DNA of 64,000 nucleotides from Neostapfia colusana (taxonomy: Eukaryota; Streptophyta; Magnoliopsida; Poales; Poaceae), in NCBI GenBank assembly GCA_030760725.1, contig JASWHV010000010.1:37825760-37889759 (forward strand), read 5' to 3'. Positions 44,547 to 57,355 of the stretch are shown piece by piece (positions within the stretch are counted from its first letter, which is position 1; every line of letters begins with the position of its first letter). A program made the translations under genes and the position numbers. Below the pieces are notes generated by a model, which was not told the origin of the DNA, ran no database searches, and saw only the letters and a program-made list of their open reading frames with translations.

Positions 44547-47363
44547 CTAAGAGTCCCCGGACTCCCGCTGGAACCTAGAGGCCACGAGGGTGGCCATGTC
44601 CCCGACTTCGGCCCTGGCAGCTTCCTCCCGCTCGACGGCGGGGCCTAGTCGCACCGGCTCCAGAGAGAAGGAAGGGTCTTGGCTCCGGAAGCACGCCAGC
44701 ACGTGCGTGGCGACCTCCTTCGCCAGGCCTCATCCCTCCACCTCAAGCTCGTCGGCGATCACCTCTTCAAGCCTGCCCAGCTTGGCACCGACGGACTCAA
44801 GCGCCGGGATTGCCCCAGACACCTCCTATGCTGGAGCCTCCGTCACTGGGCTGAAACCGAGGGGAACCAGGGCGGACCCCGCCTTAGCGACAAAGCTCCA
44901 GACCGCTCGGGCCTTCACAGACCGTGAAGCCTGGAGCTTCTACACCTCTTGGTGGGCTGCCAGCTTGCGATCCAGCGCCGCCTGACGCTCCCGGGAGGAT
45001 TGCTCCTCCCTCGCGGCAACAGCCGACCCGTGGAGCCCCAGCTCCTCGGCCCGAGCCCTCAGCTTGCCCTTGCTGGCCTCCAGCCGTGCGGCGACCTTCT
45101 TCTCTTCGGCTGCCACGGCACGCTCCCGATCTGCGACGGCGCACTCGCGGCGAGCCACCTGCAGCCTCAGCTCCTCCGCGGCAGTGGAACGCGCTTCAGC
45201 CCTGGCGTGAGCTTCGTGGGTCTCCTGGCGGAGCCGCCGGGTCTCCGAGCCCAGGCGGTCGACGGCCCTCTTCTGAGCATCGGGCAGCACCTCCATGGCA
45301 TCAAGCCTCGACTGCCTCGAGTCAAGCTCTGCCTTAGCCTCCTGGGTCCGCTGCTTCAGGAGATGCTCCCAGCTAAGGAGGTGGTCTCTCTCTCTCCAGC
45401 CAGCACCTCCCGCTCCCGCTCAAAGGCGGCCTGGACCTGCCGGACGCCAGCATGGGCAAGCCCCAAGGCATCCGCTAGGGGCAGCGGGGCGGCGGAGGCA
45501 GGAGCCGCACCCCTGACCTCCCCCGTCACGTCCACGACTGGTGGAAGTGCCGGTGCCTCGGCAACTGAGGCGAGGCGCCGATCTGGGGAAGCCAGGGGGC
45601 CAGCAGCTGCACCCGCAGCTACCCTTCCAGCCTCAGCACCAGACTTCCGAGTTGGCGAAGGAGGACGAGCGGGTGCTGCCGCCGCTACGGCAGGGGGTGA
45701 ACCCGCCGGCACAGAAGAAGCCCCAGCCGACTTTGGGGCCGTCTGAGCCACCGCAGCTGCCGGACGCTGCGGCGCAGAGCCTCCGCTTGCCGGAGATGGC
45801 CGGGGAATAGACTCGCCCCCGGCAGCCGGTGAGTCCCTGCCGACATAAGAAGCTCTCAGGCTAAGAAAGGAGAAAAGAACACTACTTCTAAAAGCCGGAA
45901 AGAGCAACACATACCGGGCGACGTGAGCGCTCCAATGGGCTTGGAGCCCCGGCCTCCGGGCCGGGACAGAACCACCAGAACCTGCCGCCGGCACCTGCAC
46001 CTGCGCCGCAGGCACCCGGACCGGCGGAGTAGGAGGCAGAGCAGTAGGGCTCCCGTCAGCGACGCCCCTAGCGCTGCTCACCGATCTGACCCCTGAGGCC
46101 CGGGGCACCTGCGCCCCCGGATGAGACCCAGCGCTGCTCCTACCGACGGCGCTGCTGGCCGAGCCTGCATCCTGGACGCTCGCTGGCTGTTGTGGCTGAG
46201 CCCTCGGCTCACCCCCAGGCGTCGCCCCACTGGCGTCCCTCCTTGAAGCTCCTCCGCCTAAGGAAGGGAGGCGGGATGCCTGGGGCTCCTCGGACCACCG
46301 CTGTCCGAGAAGAGACCCGCCGGAGCTGGAGACCCGAGGTCTTTTTGGGTCGCCACCCGACGAACCAGCGCCTCCGGGAGATGGGCGCAAGGGTACCCCG
46401 GCCCCCTGGCTCGGCGCAAACGACGCCCTCGGAGGGGACCGGGCACGTTTCTTCTCTAGCTGCCTGGGGGCCGGCTCCTTTCCCTTCCCCTTGTCGACGG
46501 TCTGAGCTCCGTCGATCCTTGGTGCGGGTTGGGCAGCGGTAGACGCCTCGCGCTACGCCCCGGAGCGCTCGACCCTGGGAATCGAGATCCCTCGGAGAGC
46601 ATCCCCAACCTGACGAACGGCGATCCTGATGTCATCAAGATTCGGCATCTTCCGGAAAAACTCCGCCCTCCTCTGCGGCTCTAAGAAGAGGGGAGTGCCA
46701 GAGGCCGGGAAGGTGAGGTCGCCGCCGGTGACGAAGTTGCTGCTCACCTTGGCCACCATCTCGTACAGCTCCTCCTCAGAAGGGTCGGAGCCGAGACCCC
46801 TCTCCAGCCTGGTGCAGTCGAGCTCGCCGGTGTAGTACCACGCCGGGCGGTTGCGTTGCTGCAAGGGCGCAATACGGCGCGACAGGAAATCTATCAGCAC
46901 TATCAGGGACGTCAGCCCCTCATTGGCCAGGAACCGGATCCGCTCCAAGACCGGCGCGTACTTCGGCTCCAGCTCCGGGATCTCCTCCCAGAAGCGACGC
47001 TCGGTGGTCGGGCCGGCAGTTGGGAGCTGCAGGCGATCATGCTCGTCGGTCTTCACGATCACCTAGTTCTCCCTCCAGTTTTCCCACCTCGACGCACCGA
47101 AAGGTAGAAGGTACCCAGAGGCCTTCGGATCCTTGCAGCGATGCTGGAAGTAGTACGCCCCCAGCTGGTTCTTCGAGCTGCGCCCGGTCGTCTGCAACAC
47201 GAAGAAGTAGCGGAAGAGCGTCACTGAAGCGTGCACCCCCACGAACATCTCGCAGAAGTGCATGAAGACGGCGGCCATCGAGAAGGAGTTGGGGGAGAGG
47301 TTGATGTGTACAGGGGTCCCGATCTTCCGAAAGGTTCTGATAACTCTCGATTTGGTGGAGACT
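44547..47363 (-). pseudogene. Antisense 'putative gypsy type transposon' (Transposase_28-like) gene of E, broken
   Basis: The frame runs from 47363 leftwards and is cut at its 5' end by D. The conserved N-terminal domain includes NLSPNSFSMAAVFMHFCEMF and GAYYFQHRCKD, then WENW, RFWEEIPELEPKYAP and RPAWYYTGELDC. A Pro/Ser/Arg-rich middle (about 46550-45500) follows, then a long Ala/Glu/Arg coiled coil (about 45300-44945). Lesions: TAG 47063-47065, TAG 46553-46555, frameshift near 45370, TAG 44940-44942, TAG 44826-44828, TGA 44730-44732. The frame ends at TAG 44547-44549. The family (PF04195-like) is found in grass Tat elements; its function is unknown and the 'transposase' name is historical. 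Its place after pol and against the sense of E fits an antisense accessory gene. 44431-44546 holds nothing recognisable. Confidence 0.82.
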
Positions 47364-47772
47364 TGACACAAATCGATCCGGCTTCCGAACAACAAGTTAT
47401 GAACCCTGCAATCGCAGCACCACGTCTCCTCAGGTTATCAACCGATATTTCACGGTTGACCTCGCCAAGAAGGCTAATCCTTGCCTTTGAATCGAAGAAC
47501 ACAAGCAAGAACAAGAAAGAATGCAACCAAAATGCTGAAAGATATGAAGCACTCAAGTTGGGGTCTCACAAACCGATGAACAGCGAAACTGTTCTTGACA
47601 GAATAATCTAAGCAAAACCCCGGTGTTTGTGACGTTGGCTAGGGGGTATAAAGGAGGTGGAGGAGGACCAGGGGGGTACTGGGGTCGTTACCTAACCCTA
47701 AGACACGTACATAATGGACTTGGACTCGATACAAGGCTCAATGGCCCAACTAGGTGATGCAACACCCTGACA
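47364..47772 (-). repeat. 3' LTR of D (409 bp)
   Basis: On the minus strand it starts TGTCAGGGTGTTGC at 47772 and ends TTTGTGTCA at 47364, followed directly by the interrupted Transposase_28-like frame. A weak TTTATA-type promoter motif lies in the middle. The expected duplication on the right is outside the window (left copy AGACT, 47359-47363). Confidence 0.68.
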
Positions 47773-47783
47773 GACTCTAAACT

Positions 47784-50700
47784 TTATATTGTTTCAAAGT
47801 TTCCCGTCGACTCCGAGGTAATTTTGACGTGGGGCCAATCCATTGGAAATTTTATCCTCTCAGCTTTCCGAGCATATGTAGAACGTAAAAAACGGAGTCC
47901 GTATGCCTCCTGTGCATCCATTTTAAGGTGGACTGCTTCTGGGCCAGAGTTGGACTCGAGTTTAAGTTGGGCTCGGTCTCTAACTTCTTGTTGGCGTATT
48001 TTCTGGTCCTCCACGCCTCCAAACCCCTTTCCATGTATCTCCATATCCTCTCCATGGTTCCTAATCATAATTAATCCATTAGGTAGCAACATACTCTCAA
48101 AATTCACATATAAAGAATTGTTCAGGAACGAGCTCACCTCTAAATTCAATTGTCGTGCTCGAGCTCTAGTAATCGGACCTTGCATGTCTACCATGTGAGT
48201 ATTGTGTATATATGCAGGAGTGATCTCCACATCATCCTCCCCCTCTTGCATTGGAATCGTCCTCGACTCAAGCTCATCTTCTTCTCCCAAATGTGGCCTC
48301 AAATCTGAAATGTTAAAGGTGGGACTAACCCCAAACTCGGGAGGCAACTCAAGTTTATATGCATTATCATTAATCTTATCAAGTATTTTAAAAGGACCAT
48401 CAGCTCTAGGCATCAATTTAGACTTTCTCAGTTCTGGAAATCTATCCTTTCTCAAGTGTAACCAAACTAAATCACCGGTTCAAGTCTAACTTCCTGCCTA
48501 CGTTTACTACCAGCAATTCTATATTTTTCATTCATCCTTTCAATATTGTGTTTAGTGGTCTCATGAATTTTCAATATAAAATCAGCACGTTCCTTTGCAT
48601 CATTATGAGTTCTCTCACTAGTAGGTAAAGGCAAGATATCAATAGGAGCATGAGGATTGAATCCATACACTACCCGAAAAGGACTTACCTTGGTGGTAGA
48701 ATGTTTTGCCCGATTATATGCAAACTCCACATGTGGCAAACATTCTTCCCACATCTTTAAATTTTTCTACAAAACAGCTCTCAACATGGTGCCCAAAGTG
48801 CGGTTCACTACTTCTGTTTGCCCATCAGTTTGTGGGTGACATGTTGTAGAGAACAACAGTTTTGTACCCAACTTGTTCCATAGGGTGCGCCAAAAGTGAC
48901 TCAAAAATTTAGCATCCCGATCTAAAACAATAGTAGAAGGCATACCATGCAAGCGAACAATCTCTTTGAAAAAAAAGGTCGGCAATATGTACAGCATCAT
49001 CACTTTTCTGACACGGTATAAAATGTGCCATCTTAGAAAAATGATCCACCACAACGAAAATGCTCTCCTTCCCCCTCTTAGTCCTAGGCAATCCCAAAAC
49101 AAAGTCCATAGAGATATCCGCCCAAGGAATGGAAGGAGTGGGAAGAGGCATGTATAAACCATGTGGATTCAAACGGGACTTAGCTTTCTGACATGTGGTG
49201 CAGCGAGCCACAAACCGCTCTACATCTCTCCTCATCTTTGGCCAAAAGAAATGTGTGGCCAGAACATCCTCCATCTTCTTTGCGCCAAAATGGCCCATCA
49301 AACCTCCACCATGTGCCTCCTGTAATAACTAAAGACTAATGGAACCAACTGGAATGCATAGGCGGTTAGCTCTAAACAAGAATCCATCATCCAGTACAAA
49401 TTTATTCCAGGTATGACCTTTTCTACAATGCAGCAACACATCTTTAAAATCAGCATCAAGAGCATATTGTTCTTTCATTGATTCAAGTCCAAAAATTCGA
49501 CAATCAAGTTGGGACAGCATATTATATCATCTATACAATGCATCAGCGATCAAATTATCCTTCCCTTTCTTATGATTAATGACATAAGGAAAAGACTGAA
49601 TAAATTCAATCCATTTTGCATGTCTACGATTCAGATTATTTTGAGAATGAATATGCTTTAGCGATTCATGATCAGAATGAATAACAAATTCTTTAGGCCA
49701 TAAATAATGACGCCATGTCTCTAAGCATCGTACGAGAGCATAAAATTCTTTATCATATGTGGAGTAATTCAGAACCGGACTATTAAGTTTTTCACTAAAG
49801 TATGCAACCAGTTTACCACCTTGCAGTACGACACCACCAATGCCAACTCCACTAGCATCACATTCAAGTTCAAAAGTCTTACTAAGATCAGGAAGTTGCA
49901 GCAATGGTGCGTGTGTAAGCTTGTCCTTCAAGGTGTCAAAGGACTCCTCTTGTGCTTTCCCCCAATGGAACACCGTACCTTTCTTAGTCAACTAATGCAA
50001 TGGGGCAGAAATAGTGATAAAATCCTTGACGAAACGTCGGTAGAAACCTGCAAGACCAAGAAAACTCCTTACCTGTGTGATGGCTTGAGGTATTGGCCAG
50101 CTCTGAATCGCTTGAATTTTCATCTCATCCACCTCAATTCCCTGTGGAGTCACAACATATCCAAGAAAGGAAACTCGATTCATACAAAAGATGCACTTCT
50201 CAAGGTTACCAAATAAACGTGCATCTCTCAAAGCATTAAAAACAGCACGTAAATGATCCATATGTTCATTCAATGACTTGCTATAAATCAAGATATTATC
50301 AAAGTAAATCACCACAAATTTTCCAATAAAAGCTCTCAAAACCTCATTCATCAAACGCATGAATGTAGTTGGTGCATTAGTTAAACCAAAAGGCATTACT
50401 AACCACTCATACAACCCAAATTTGGTTTTGAAAGCTGTTTTCCATTCATCTCCCAATTTCATTCTTATTTGGTGGTAAGCACTACGCAAGTCAATCTTAG
50501 TGAAAATTATAGAACCACACAACTCATCAAGCATGTCGTCTAGCCTAGGAATAGGATGACAATAGCTTATAGTAATATTGTTAATGGCTCTACAATCAAC
50601 ACACATGCACCAAGTACCATCTTTCTTAGTAACCAAAAGTACAGGAACAGCACAAGGACTAAGGCTTTCACGTACGTACCCACGGTCAAAAAGGTCTTGG

Positions 50701-51457
50701 ACTTGCCGCTGAATTTCCTTAGTCTCCTCGGGGTTGGTCCTATATGCAGCACGGTTTGGCAAAATTGCACCTGGAATTAAATCAATTTGATGTTCAATCC
50801 CTCTCAAAGGTGGAAGTCCCGGGGGTATCTCAGCTGGAAAAATATCCTCACACTCTTGAACAAATTAGTAACTGCTGGAGGCAAAGACCTAGCAATATCA
50901 TCAATGGAGAACAAAACTTGTTTGCACACCAATGCACAGCAAATATCATGATCAGAAATTTCAGCAAGGTCTGATTTTGTAGCAAGCATTACACGACACT
51001 TCAATTTAATTCCCTCAGTCTTAGAACTAGGTGTAGATCTCTCATTATTTGGTGGTAACACAGAATTAATGACTTGTTGATTTTCTGATTTAGAACTACT
51101 AGAAATTCCAGCTCTCTCCCTATCAGCTTGTACAATTTCAGCAGGAGTCAAAGTTAGCAAAGTAATTTTCTTTCCTTTATGCATAAAAGTATATTTATTA
51201 CTTCTACCATGGTGCAAAGCATCCTTATCATGTTCCCAAGGTCGACCCAATAAAAGTGAACACGCTTGCATGGGTACCACATCACAATCAACGGAATCAA
51301 CATATGTACCAATGGAAAACGGAATTCTGCAAGTTTGTGTTACCTTAGCTCTTCCAGAATAATTCGACCATTGAATATAGTACGGATGTGGGTGTGGTCG
51401 TGTATTCAAGCTAAGCTTCTTGACCAATTCAGAACTCACCAAGTTGTTGCAGCTTCC
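47784..51457 (-). pseudogene. D pol (protease, RT, RNase H, integrase), broken
   Basis: Minus strand, beginning inside the protease region (51457; the GSCNN residues abut the A' LTR). Lesions in order: frameshift near 50865; TAG 49992-49994; TGA 49527-49529; TAG 49329-49331; frameshift in an eight-base T run near 48970; TAG 48767-48769; frameshift near 48470; end at 47784. RT has YFDN instead of YFDD (50295-50300), so the second catalytic Asp is lost. RNase H (ELECDASG), integrase zinc region (CTTCQKAK), D (MDFVLGLP), D (VLDRDAKF, usual S replaced by L) and E (DGQTEVVNR) can be read. The tail after GPITRARARQLN is long and variable, as usual for the group. No activity is possible. Confidence 0.88.
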
Positions 51458-53878
51458 TGACACGACCCCACGGTCTTGTCGAGCCAGGACCACGCTGAGG
51501 GGTGCTGCGTTGCACAGCACCGGATAACAGACGTCAAAGGTACAAGCGGAAGCGAAATTTTATTACATAAACAAGCTTATGAACATGTTTACATCAAAAT
51601 AGGTCCAGTCTACACTCACGGGCGTAGACTACGCATCAAGTTCACATTCAGCCCTTGAACGTGTCCTTGCTATCACACAACACTAACACGGCGGCGTGCA
51701 CGACTCCCACTTGATGGGGTTCCCCTCCTGGGGTTCCGTCTCCTCTTCGGGAGTCCCTTCCTCATAGAACCCTGCAAAAGATTCAAACACAAGCAGTGAG
51801 CACGAAGGCTCAGCAAGACTGACCCATCTCTCCTAAACATGGAACTTCTACATGAGGGATTGATAGGTTACATGAGGAAAAATCATTTGCAAGGACTCGC
51901 CTAATTAGTAGAACCTTACTTTCAAGTTTTAGCAGCAGGTTGTGGAGAACCTTACGCTAAGGCACATGAAAGAGCCGCAATCAAACAAGAAACGCATTTC
52001 TCTCTTGTACTTTGCCAAAAGTTGAAAGAAACTTTAGTTAGCTTTAACTACAACAAATCATTAGCAATCAAAGTCCATCTTTCAATCAGCAACATTTTAA
52101 CATGTAACTCGCCTGTTCTTTCTACGTCATGGTACAGTGAACAAGTGGTACTCACTGACCGTGAGGGATGGTGACTATAATCGATTTACACCTGCACGGT
52201 TAACCGAATAACCCGTCACGTATGCCCGTACTCGATGTTGCCTACAACAACCATCACGGACGCCGTACGCAACCACCTTTCGTCCGTCAGCCAAATATTG
52301 AACCGGTCCCATCGTCCCGAGCAAGAGGTCTCTGCACGCGCATCTCAGTGCCACCAGCCGATTTACACCTCGAGCTCTCAACCTACCCTCTGAACGACGG
52401 GCAATGCCTCAATACCCGGCTACCCGAGTTACATCGGATTCCCGATTCCCATATAGCCGATAGGTCTTCGGTACTGTTCTAGCTTGTTCAACAGGCCCGC
52501 ACACGGCTCGGTCCTCAATCGACACAAGCGGATCTATAGCACACAGGCCCCAAAGTCCTTCTGCCCTTACTCCCCGCTCGGTCTCATCTTTCTTGCTAGG
52601 TGTATCATGTGCTATCTCTAGCCGAGTCGAGTGCCTCTAGCCTATGCTCGCGAGTAGTTCCAACTACTCGACTTGTACCGAATCCTACCCTAACTTAGCT
52701 TTGCATTAGCTAACGGGGTTTTGAAATCCTAAACCCAACCCATGGTTTTCTTGGCTATGCAAGTGGGTTTCCAAACAAGACTCTAATGCAAGTAATAACG
52801 ATACTCAAGTAAGTGCTCAAAACAATAAAAATTTGTAAAAGGTTAATGCAAACCGGAGCTTGCCTTGCTGCTCTTGGTTGTAGGCTAGCTGCTCCTCCAG
52901 AGTAACAAAGTCTAGGACTTCGGGTTCCTCCTCGACCTTAGCGACTACATGATATAAGACATACATGTATTAATTTGAATGCATTTATATTATGTTTGAA
53001 CTTGTGAAGCTTATAAGTCCCACTAGACAGACTCAATGACTATGAAACTTTTACTGTGGCTTGGTTACAACCTAAACAGAGACTTGGTCAAGTCTTAGTT
53101 GCAGCAAAGAACATTTGAGCCCTCCACAATTAATTATGTACTTGACCTTAATTGGCACTCTTAGGGTGTTCTAGGGGTTTTCATGGGACAAACTATGAAT
53201 TTCTGAAAACAAGATTTTCAGAGGGTTCTAATGGAGTTGGTCTCAATTAATTTTTAGGTTCCTAGCTAATGATATGAGCTAAACAATTTCAGGGAAAATT
53301 CTGAAAATGTTTCTAAACATTACTATTTTCTCTGGAACCGTTTCACTAATCACACCATTAGATGCATCAAATGAGCTCAAATGGATCCTAAATTTTTATG
53401 GTAGTTCAGGGATATTTTGATGAACATCTCAGCAAAATTTCAGATTTTTCTCCCAAAGGATTCTCCAGTTAAAATTCCAAACATTTTAAATTTTGAGGAA
53501 TTAATTCTGGAGAAATATGGGTTTTCATGAAGTGAAACTTGATTTTCTGGAAAGTGCTCAGCGAGCTGAATAGAACAAAATTTGGTTCACTCGATTTGGA
53601 GTTTTCTAGCCAAAGTTATGAGGATTTGAAGTTTGAAGGAAATCTGAAAATCGGGGGAAAAGTTTAAATCCGCCAGGGCCCGCGGGGACACGTGTGAAGT
53701 TAGGAGCCGACAGCACACTGACGTCAACAGGGTTTTTGGCGCGCCCGCACACCCGATCCCGGCTGCAGCCCGATCCCGATTTAAAATATCTCCCGCTGAC
53801 AGCTGGGGTCCACCCTTTCGTCAACCTCCCGCCGCTCGCGCTCTACCGCCGGGGGACCTCACCGGAGAGCTCGCCCGC
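51458..53878 (-). repeat. A': A-family LTR fragment inserted in D
   Basis: The inverted sequence matches 17886-20308 of the A LTR, including the terminal GTCA (51458 end), both exon-like blocks and the hairpin. The U5 end joins D protease sequence without a PBS, so it is a 3' LTR or solo LTR rather than a 5' LTR. Its upstream part is separated by C at 53879 and lies beyond the window. Flank CTTCC (51453-51457) is the candidate duplication. Divergence from the A LTR is visibly large (many substitutions and small indels). Confidence 0.85.
53874..53878. repeat. Candidate target-site duplication of C (one side)
   Basis: CCCGC next to the LTR end of C. The partner is outside the window. Confidence 0.5.
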
Positions 53879-56800
53879 TGTCACACCCGGTTTCTCCAAA
53901 GAACAACCGAGTGAATATCACATGTATGCCAGGATCATTTTCTCATACATGTGATGACAAATAGTGAAGTATCATTTATTACAAGGCAGGTGTCGAATAT
54001 AAATAAGTCTTACATAGCATATGTCTCGATGGACGATAATAAGTTCATAACATGTAAATAAAATAGCAGCGGAAAATTTATTCTTGTGGGCTCCGTCACA
54101 GGCGTTGCCAGGGGGACTCCATTAACCTAAAAACCTTCTTCGGGTCCAAAGTCTTGATCATTGAACACCACTTGATTATCTTGACCTGAGCAGCAATATA
54201 AACCAACAAATATGCAAGGTTGAGTACCGATGGTACTCAACAAGTGTGGGAAAGTTATGTCATGCATGGCTAGAGCAAGGAGAGGTTGAACTCATGGTTA
54301 AATCACTACACAATTAATACCTATCACCTTAGCTTATTAAGCACCTACATTACTACACAGGTGAAATGGTCCCAATCTCCCATCCCATCATCATAATCAA
54401 ATAACCATAACATCATTTTCAATGTTAAGCTCCCCGCTTAACATCCTTAACTTCCAAAACCATCACTCCTCTAATCATGAATAAGTCCAAGCCGCTCTTG
54501 ACAGTGAGCACGGCTGTCATGACAGTTTTGACTCTGCAGAGTTTGTACCACTGTACCCACATGTAGTGATTTCATCCCCCGTTGCCGGGTGGACTAAAAG
54601 TACCTCCATTATGCCAGAGGCTACGAACCACATTCACACTTCCCAGGTGTGTAGCCAGGAGATCACTACGAAGCCTTTATAAAGGGATTCCCGATGAGCG
54701 TGGGCCCACTGAGGTTTCACCCCTAACAGCATACAAGAGGCTCCAACCCCGCTGCACTGGCCCCCTCTTGAGCCTTGCGGTTCATATGGTAGTCCAGCTG
54801 ACACCTATTCCCCGCACCATCCAACACACCCATACTACGACGGGGATACACCTAATTAATTGGCCAAGCTGCCCCATCTCAGCATGTGGTTGGCACGGTA
54901 AAGCCAGGTTACATGCTCCAGGAACCGGTACTTAGGATCCAGGCAAGTACTAAACACAAACCCGAGTCTCGTGCACCCAGCACCAACCAAAACATCCAAC
55001 TTGCCTTGATCCCTACCTCTACATAACTCACAATATCTCACTCAAGAGTATGGTAAAATAAACTGATGATCTCATATCCCAAATATCCCATTCTAAGCAT
55101 GGCTAAGCATATGCATAATAATAAATGACATGATAAAATGAATCCCAACCCAAGCTACAAGGAAACAAGGTAATGCAATTCTAGGGAAACATCTTAGCAT
55201 GGGTTTCATATTTTCAATTGACAATGCAAATAATTCTATCTACACATCCTAGTATAGGATCAAAGTGGTCAAGGACACTTGCCTTCTTCCTGCTGCTCTG
55301 GGAACGGGTAGTCCTGATCTTGGAAAGGAAGAACTTGCTCTGGAGCAGGTTCTACTCATACCATCACACATAGCAAAAGAAAACAGCAATCCATAAGACA
55401 TAGTTCACACTTCCACTTCATACAAACCACACATTCACATTTATGAAAGCCATTCACATTTCTATGTGTTGTTGTTACTCTATGTGTGTTGATTTTGGCT
55501 TACATGCACTTTTAAACATGTGCATATGATTTCTACTTTTGTATTCATATTTATGTTGGCATACTATATATGAATTTCTAATTTAAATAAATCCCTTATA
55601 TTTAATTGATACACATTTTAGCTACCAAGTATGCATGAAAGGTATTTTCGTACTCCATATGTGTCTTCAGACCTTCTACCAACCCTAAACTGAATTCTTT
55701 GGATTTTAGAAACTTCATTTATCATTTTCTAGTTATTCATACCTAGCTTGCTATATTTTCAGATTTATTTCCTATGCCTAAATGTGAACTTTATTATGAA
55801 AATAGTAAGACACCTCATCTAAACAGAAAAAGTTTTGGTTCTAAAATATTAAATAATATATTTTGAACTTCTCCTCTGATGTGAACAAATTTAAATTTAT
55901 TTTATCAAATTTCAGAATTATTCTATACTTAAAAATGTGTCCCTATAACTAATAAATGTAAATAATCACTTAAACAGGTTTATTTCAGCCAAAAATCTAT
56001 TTTTACCTCACTCCAAAGTTTTCCATGTACTAGGAAAGTTTTTAATTTGAATTTACAATATGTTTGTCCCATCTTTTAAATTTTAAATACTAATCACATA
56101 TTCAAATTCCTAAATTTAATATTACATAGGGTTAAAAAGGTAAACTCACCCCACTACAGGGTCTATTATATTATTTTAAGAATTTCCAGGGGTCTAACTA
56201 CACATAACAGAGGGGTTTTCATAATTTTTATTAAGTCCAGGGGCTAAAACTGATTTTTAAATGAATTTACATGATTTTCTGAAGTTCCAGGGGCTAGATC
56301 AGAAGTTTCCGGGGCTAGCTCATATTTTCCGAGAACCCCAGGGGGTAGCGCATAAGAATTCCGGCCTTTATAACGTGGGGCTGACGTGGACCATCCGATT
56401 TAAAATAGACGGCTGAGATTATAACGTCGAACCGGTACGCGGGGATTTAAATTCTACCGTGCGATTTAAAATAGATGGCGCACAAGCGGCCACGTCGCTC
56501 TGATCGAGCGCGGCCGGCACTGCCCGGCGGCGCACGGCGGCGAGAGGCGGCGATCTCGCTGGAGAGTTTCGGATCTTCGTCAATTCTTCCTAGAACTGTG
56601 ATTTTATGTCATAGATCGGTAGAGGGGAGGTCGGGGATCTCACCTCGGGGGTTTTCTTGAGCTCGGAGGTCCTGGAAAGCGATCGGCGATGAGGTCCGAG
56701 GTGAATTCACGGCGAGGCTCGTCGGCGCTGTGTTTGAACCGCAAACCACCGAGTTTTCTGCACCTGCGAGGTTCCACGGAGGCGGTGGATCAAGACCAGC

Positions 56801-57310
56801 GAGTTAGATCAGAATTCCCGAGCGAAGATCGAGCAGAATTCACCGGAGAAGCTCGGGTTCTCACCGGAGAGAAAAACGGCGGATCGTGGGGAAAAACGGG
56901 ACGATGCCGGGGTTTTTATAGACGGGGGAGGACGGCGGGTTGGTTTCGATCGAGCTGGAGTCTTCTGGGACCGGGAGTCGGCTGGGAACGCGCGGTTTTC
57001 CGGTCGGTTCCTATCGCGTGCGCGGGGGAAACAATCCCGGATTCGGACGAGCGGGGGTTAGGGATGACAGGTGGGTCCCGCCTGTCTGCGAGAGGGGGCG
57101 CGGGCGCGCGGCTGCGGGCTGGCGCGGGGGTTGGGTGGGCCGGCTGGTGGGTTTTGGCCCACTGGCCAGGAAGGTTTGTTTTTTCTTTTTCTTTTTCATT
57201 TCTGTTTTGAGTTTTATTTGAATTCCAGTTTGAATTTGAATTTTTGCAACACATGCAACACGTCCAAAAATTTTTAAATTCCCCTCTTGACTGGATTTTG
57301 GGGTGTTACA
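53879..57310 (-). repeat. 3' LTR of C
   Basis: 3,432 bp; plus-strand ends TGTCACACCC and GGTGTTACA. TATA box inverted at 56913-56920. Exon-like blocks at 55351-55283 and 54185-54127 keep the B frame with replacements. It is more divergent from the B LTRs than those are from each other. Confidence 0.93.
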
Positions 57311-57329
57311 GTTCTACCCCCCTTAAAAG
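57311..57329 (-). promoter_or_regulatory. Polypurine tract region of C
   Basis: Read on minus: CTTTTAAGGGGGGTAGAAC, directly before the 3' LTR. Confidence 0.85.
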
Positions 57330-57355
57330 AAATCTCGTCCTCGAGATTGGTGTTT

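Larger units (their letters stand above)
20309..47363 (+). mobile_element. Element E: Tat-type Ty3 retrotransposon, host of all other insertions
   Basis: This is the oldest layer. Its own sequence is 20309-28358, 41023-41304 and 44426-47363; B and the solo LTR F fill the gaps, and D cuts the right end at 47364. It has a partial 5' LTR, a TGGCGCGCC-containing primer-site region, gag, pol with two RNase H domains, a 3' UTR with tandem repeats and an antisense ORF of the 'putative gypsy type transposon' family. Dual RNase H plus an extra antisense ORF is typical of Tat elements. All genes carry stops or frameshifts, so it is inactive. The 3' LTR is not in the window. Confidence 0.8.
47364..51457 (-). 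mobile_element. Element D: short-LTR chromovirus-like element, 3' part
   Basis: Minus strand. It contains protease to integrase (51457-47784) and a short 3' LTR (47772-47364), and it is inserted in E's antisense gene. The upstream part (gag, 5' LTR) lies beyond the A' and C insertions, outside the window. The protein type (SLLLGRPWE protease region, CTTCQKAK integrase zinc region, GPITRARARQLN tail) with a 0.4-kb LTR suggests a Reina- or CRM-type chromovirus; the lineage is uncertain. It is many times broken and therefore old. Confidence 0.75.

Noticed and set aside
44940..46390. Large ORFs on both strands of the GC-rich 44.6-46.5 kb region as possible host genes
   Set aside because: The minus-strand frames join into one decayed Transposase_28-like gene. 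Plus-strand frames are shadows of its Ala/Pro-rich codons.
44547..47363. A DNA transposon because of the 'transposase' family name
   Set aside because: No terminal inverted repeats or catalytic transposase motifs were seen. The family is typical of Tat retrotransposons and the position fits E.
50804..51520. An LTR-encoded N terminus of the D protease frame
   Set aside because: Codons right of 51457 belong to the A' LTR; the fusion is created by the insertion and has no start of its own.
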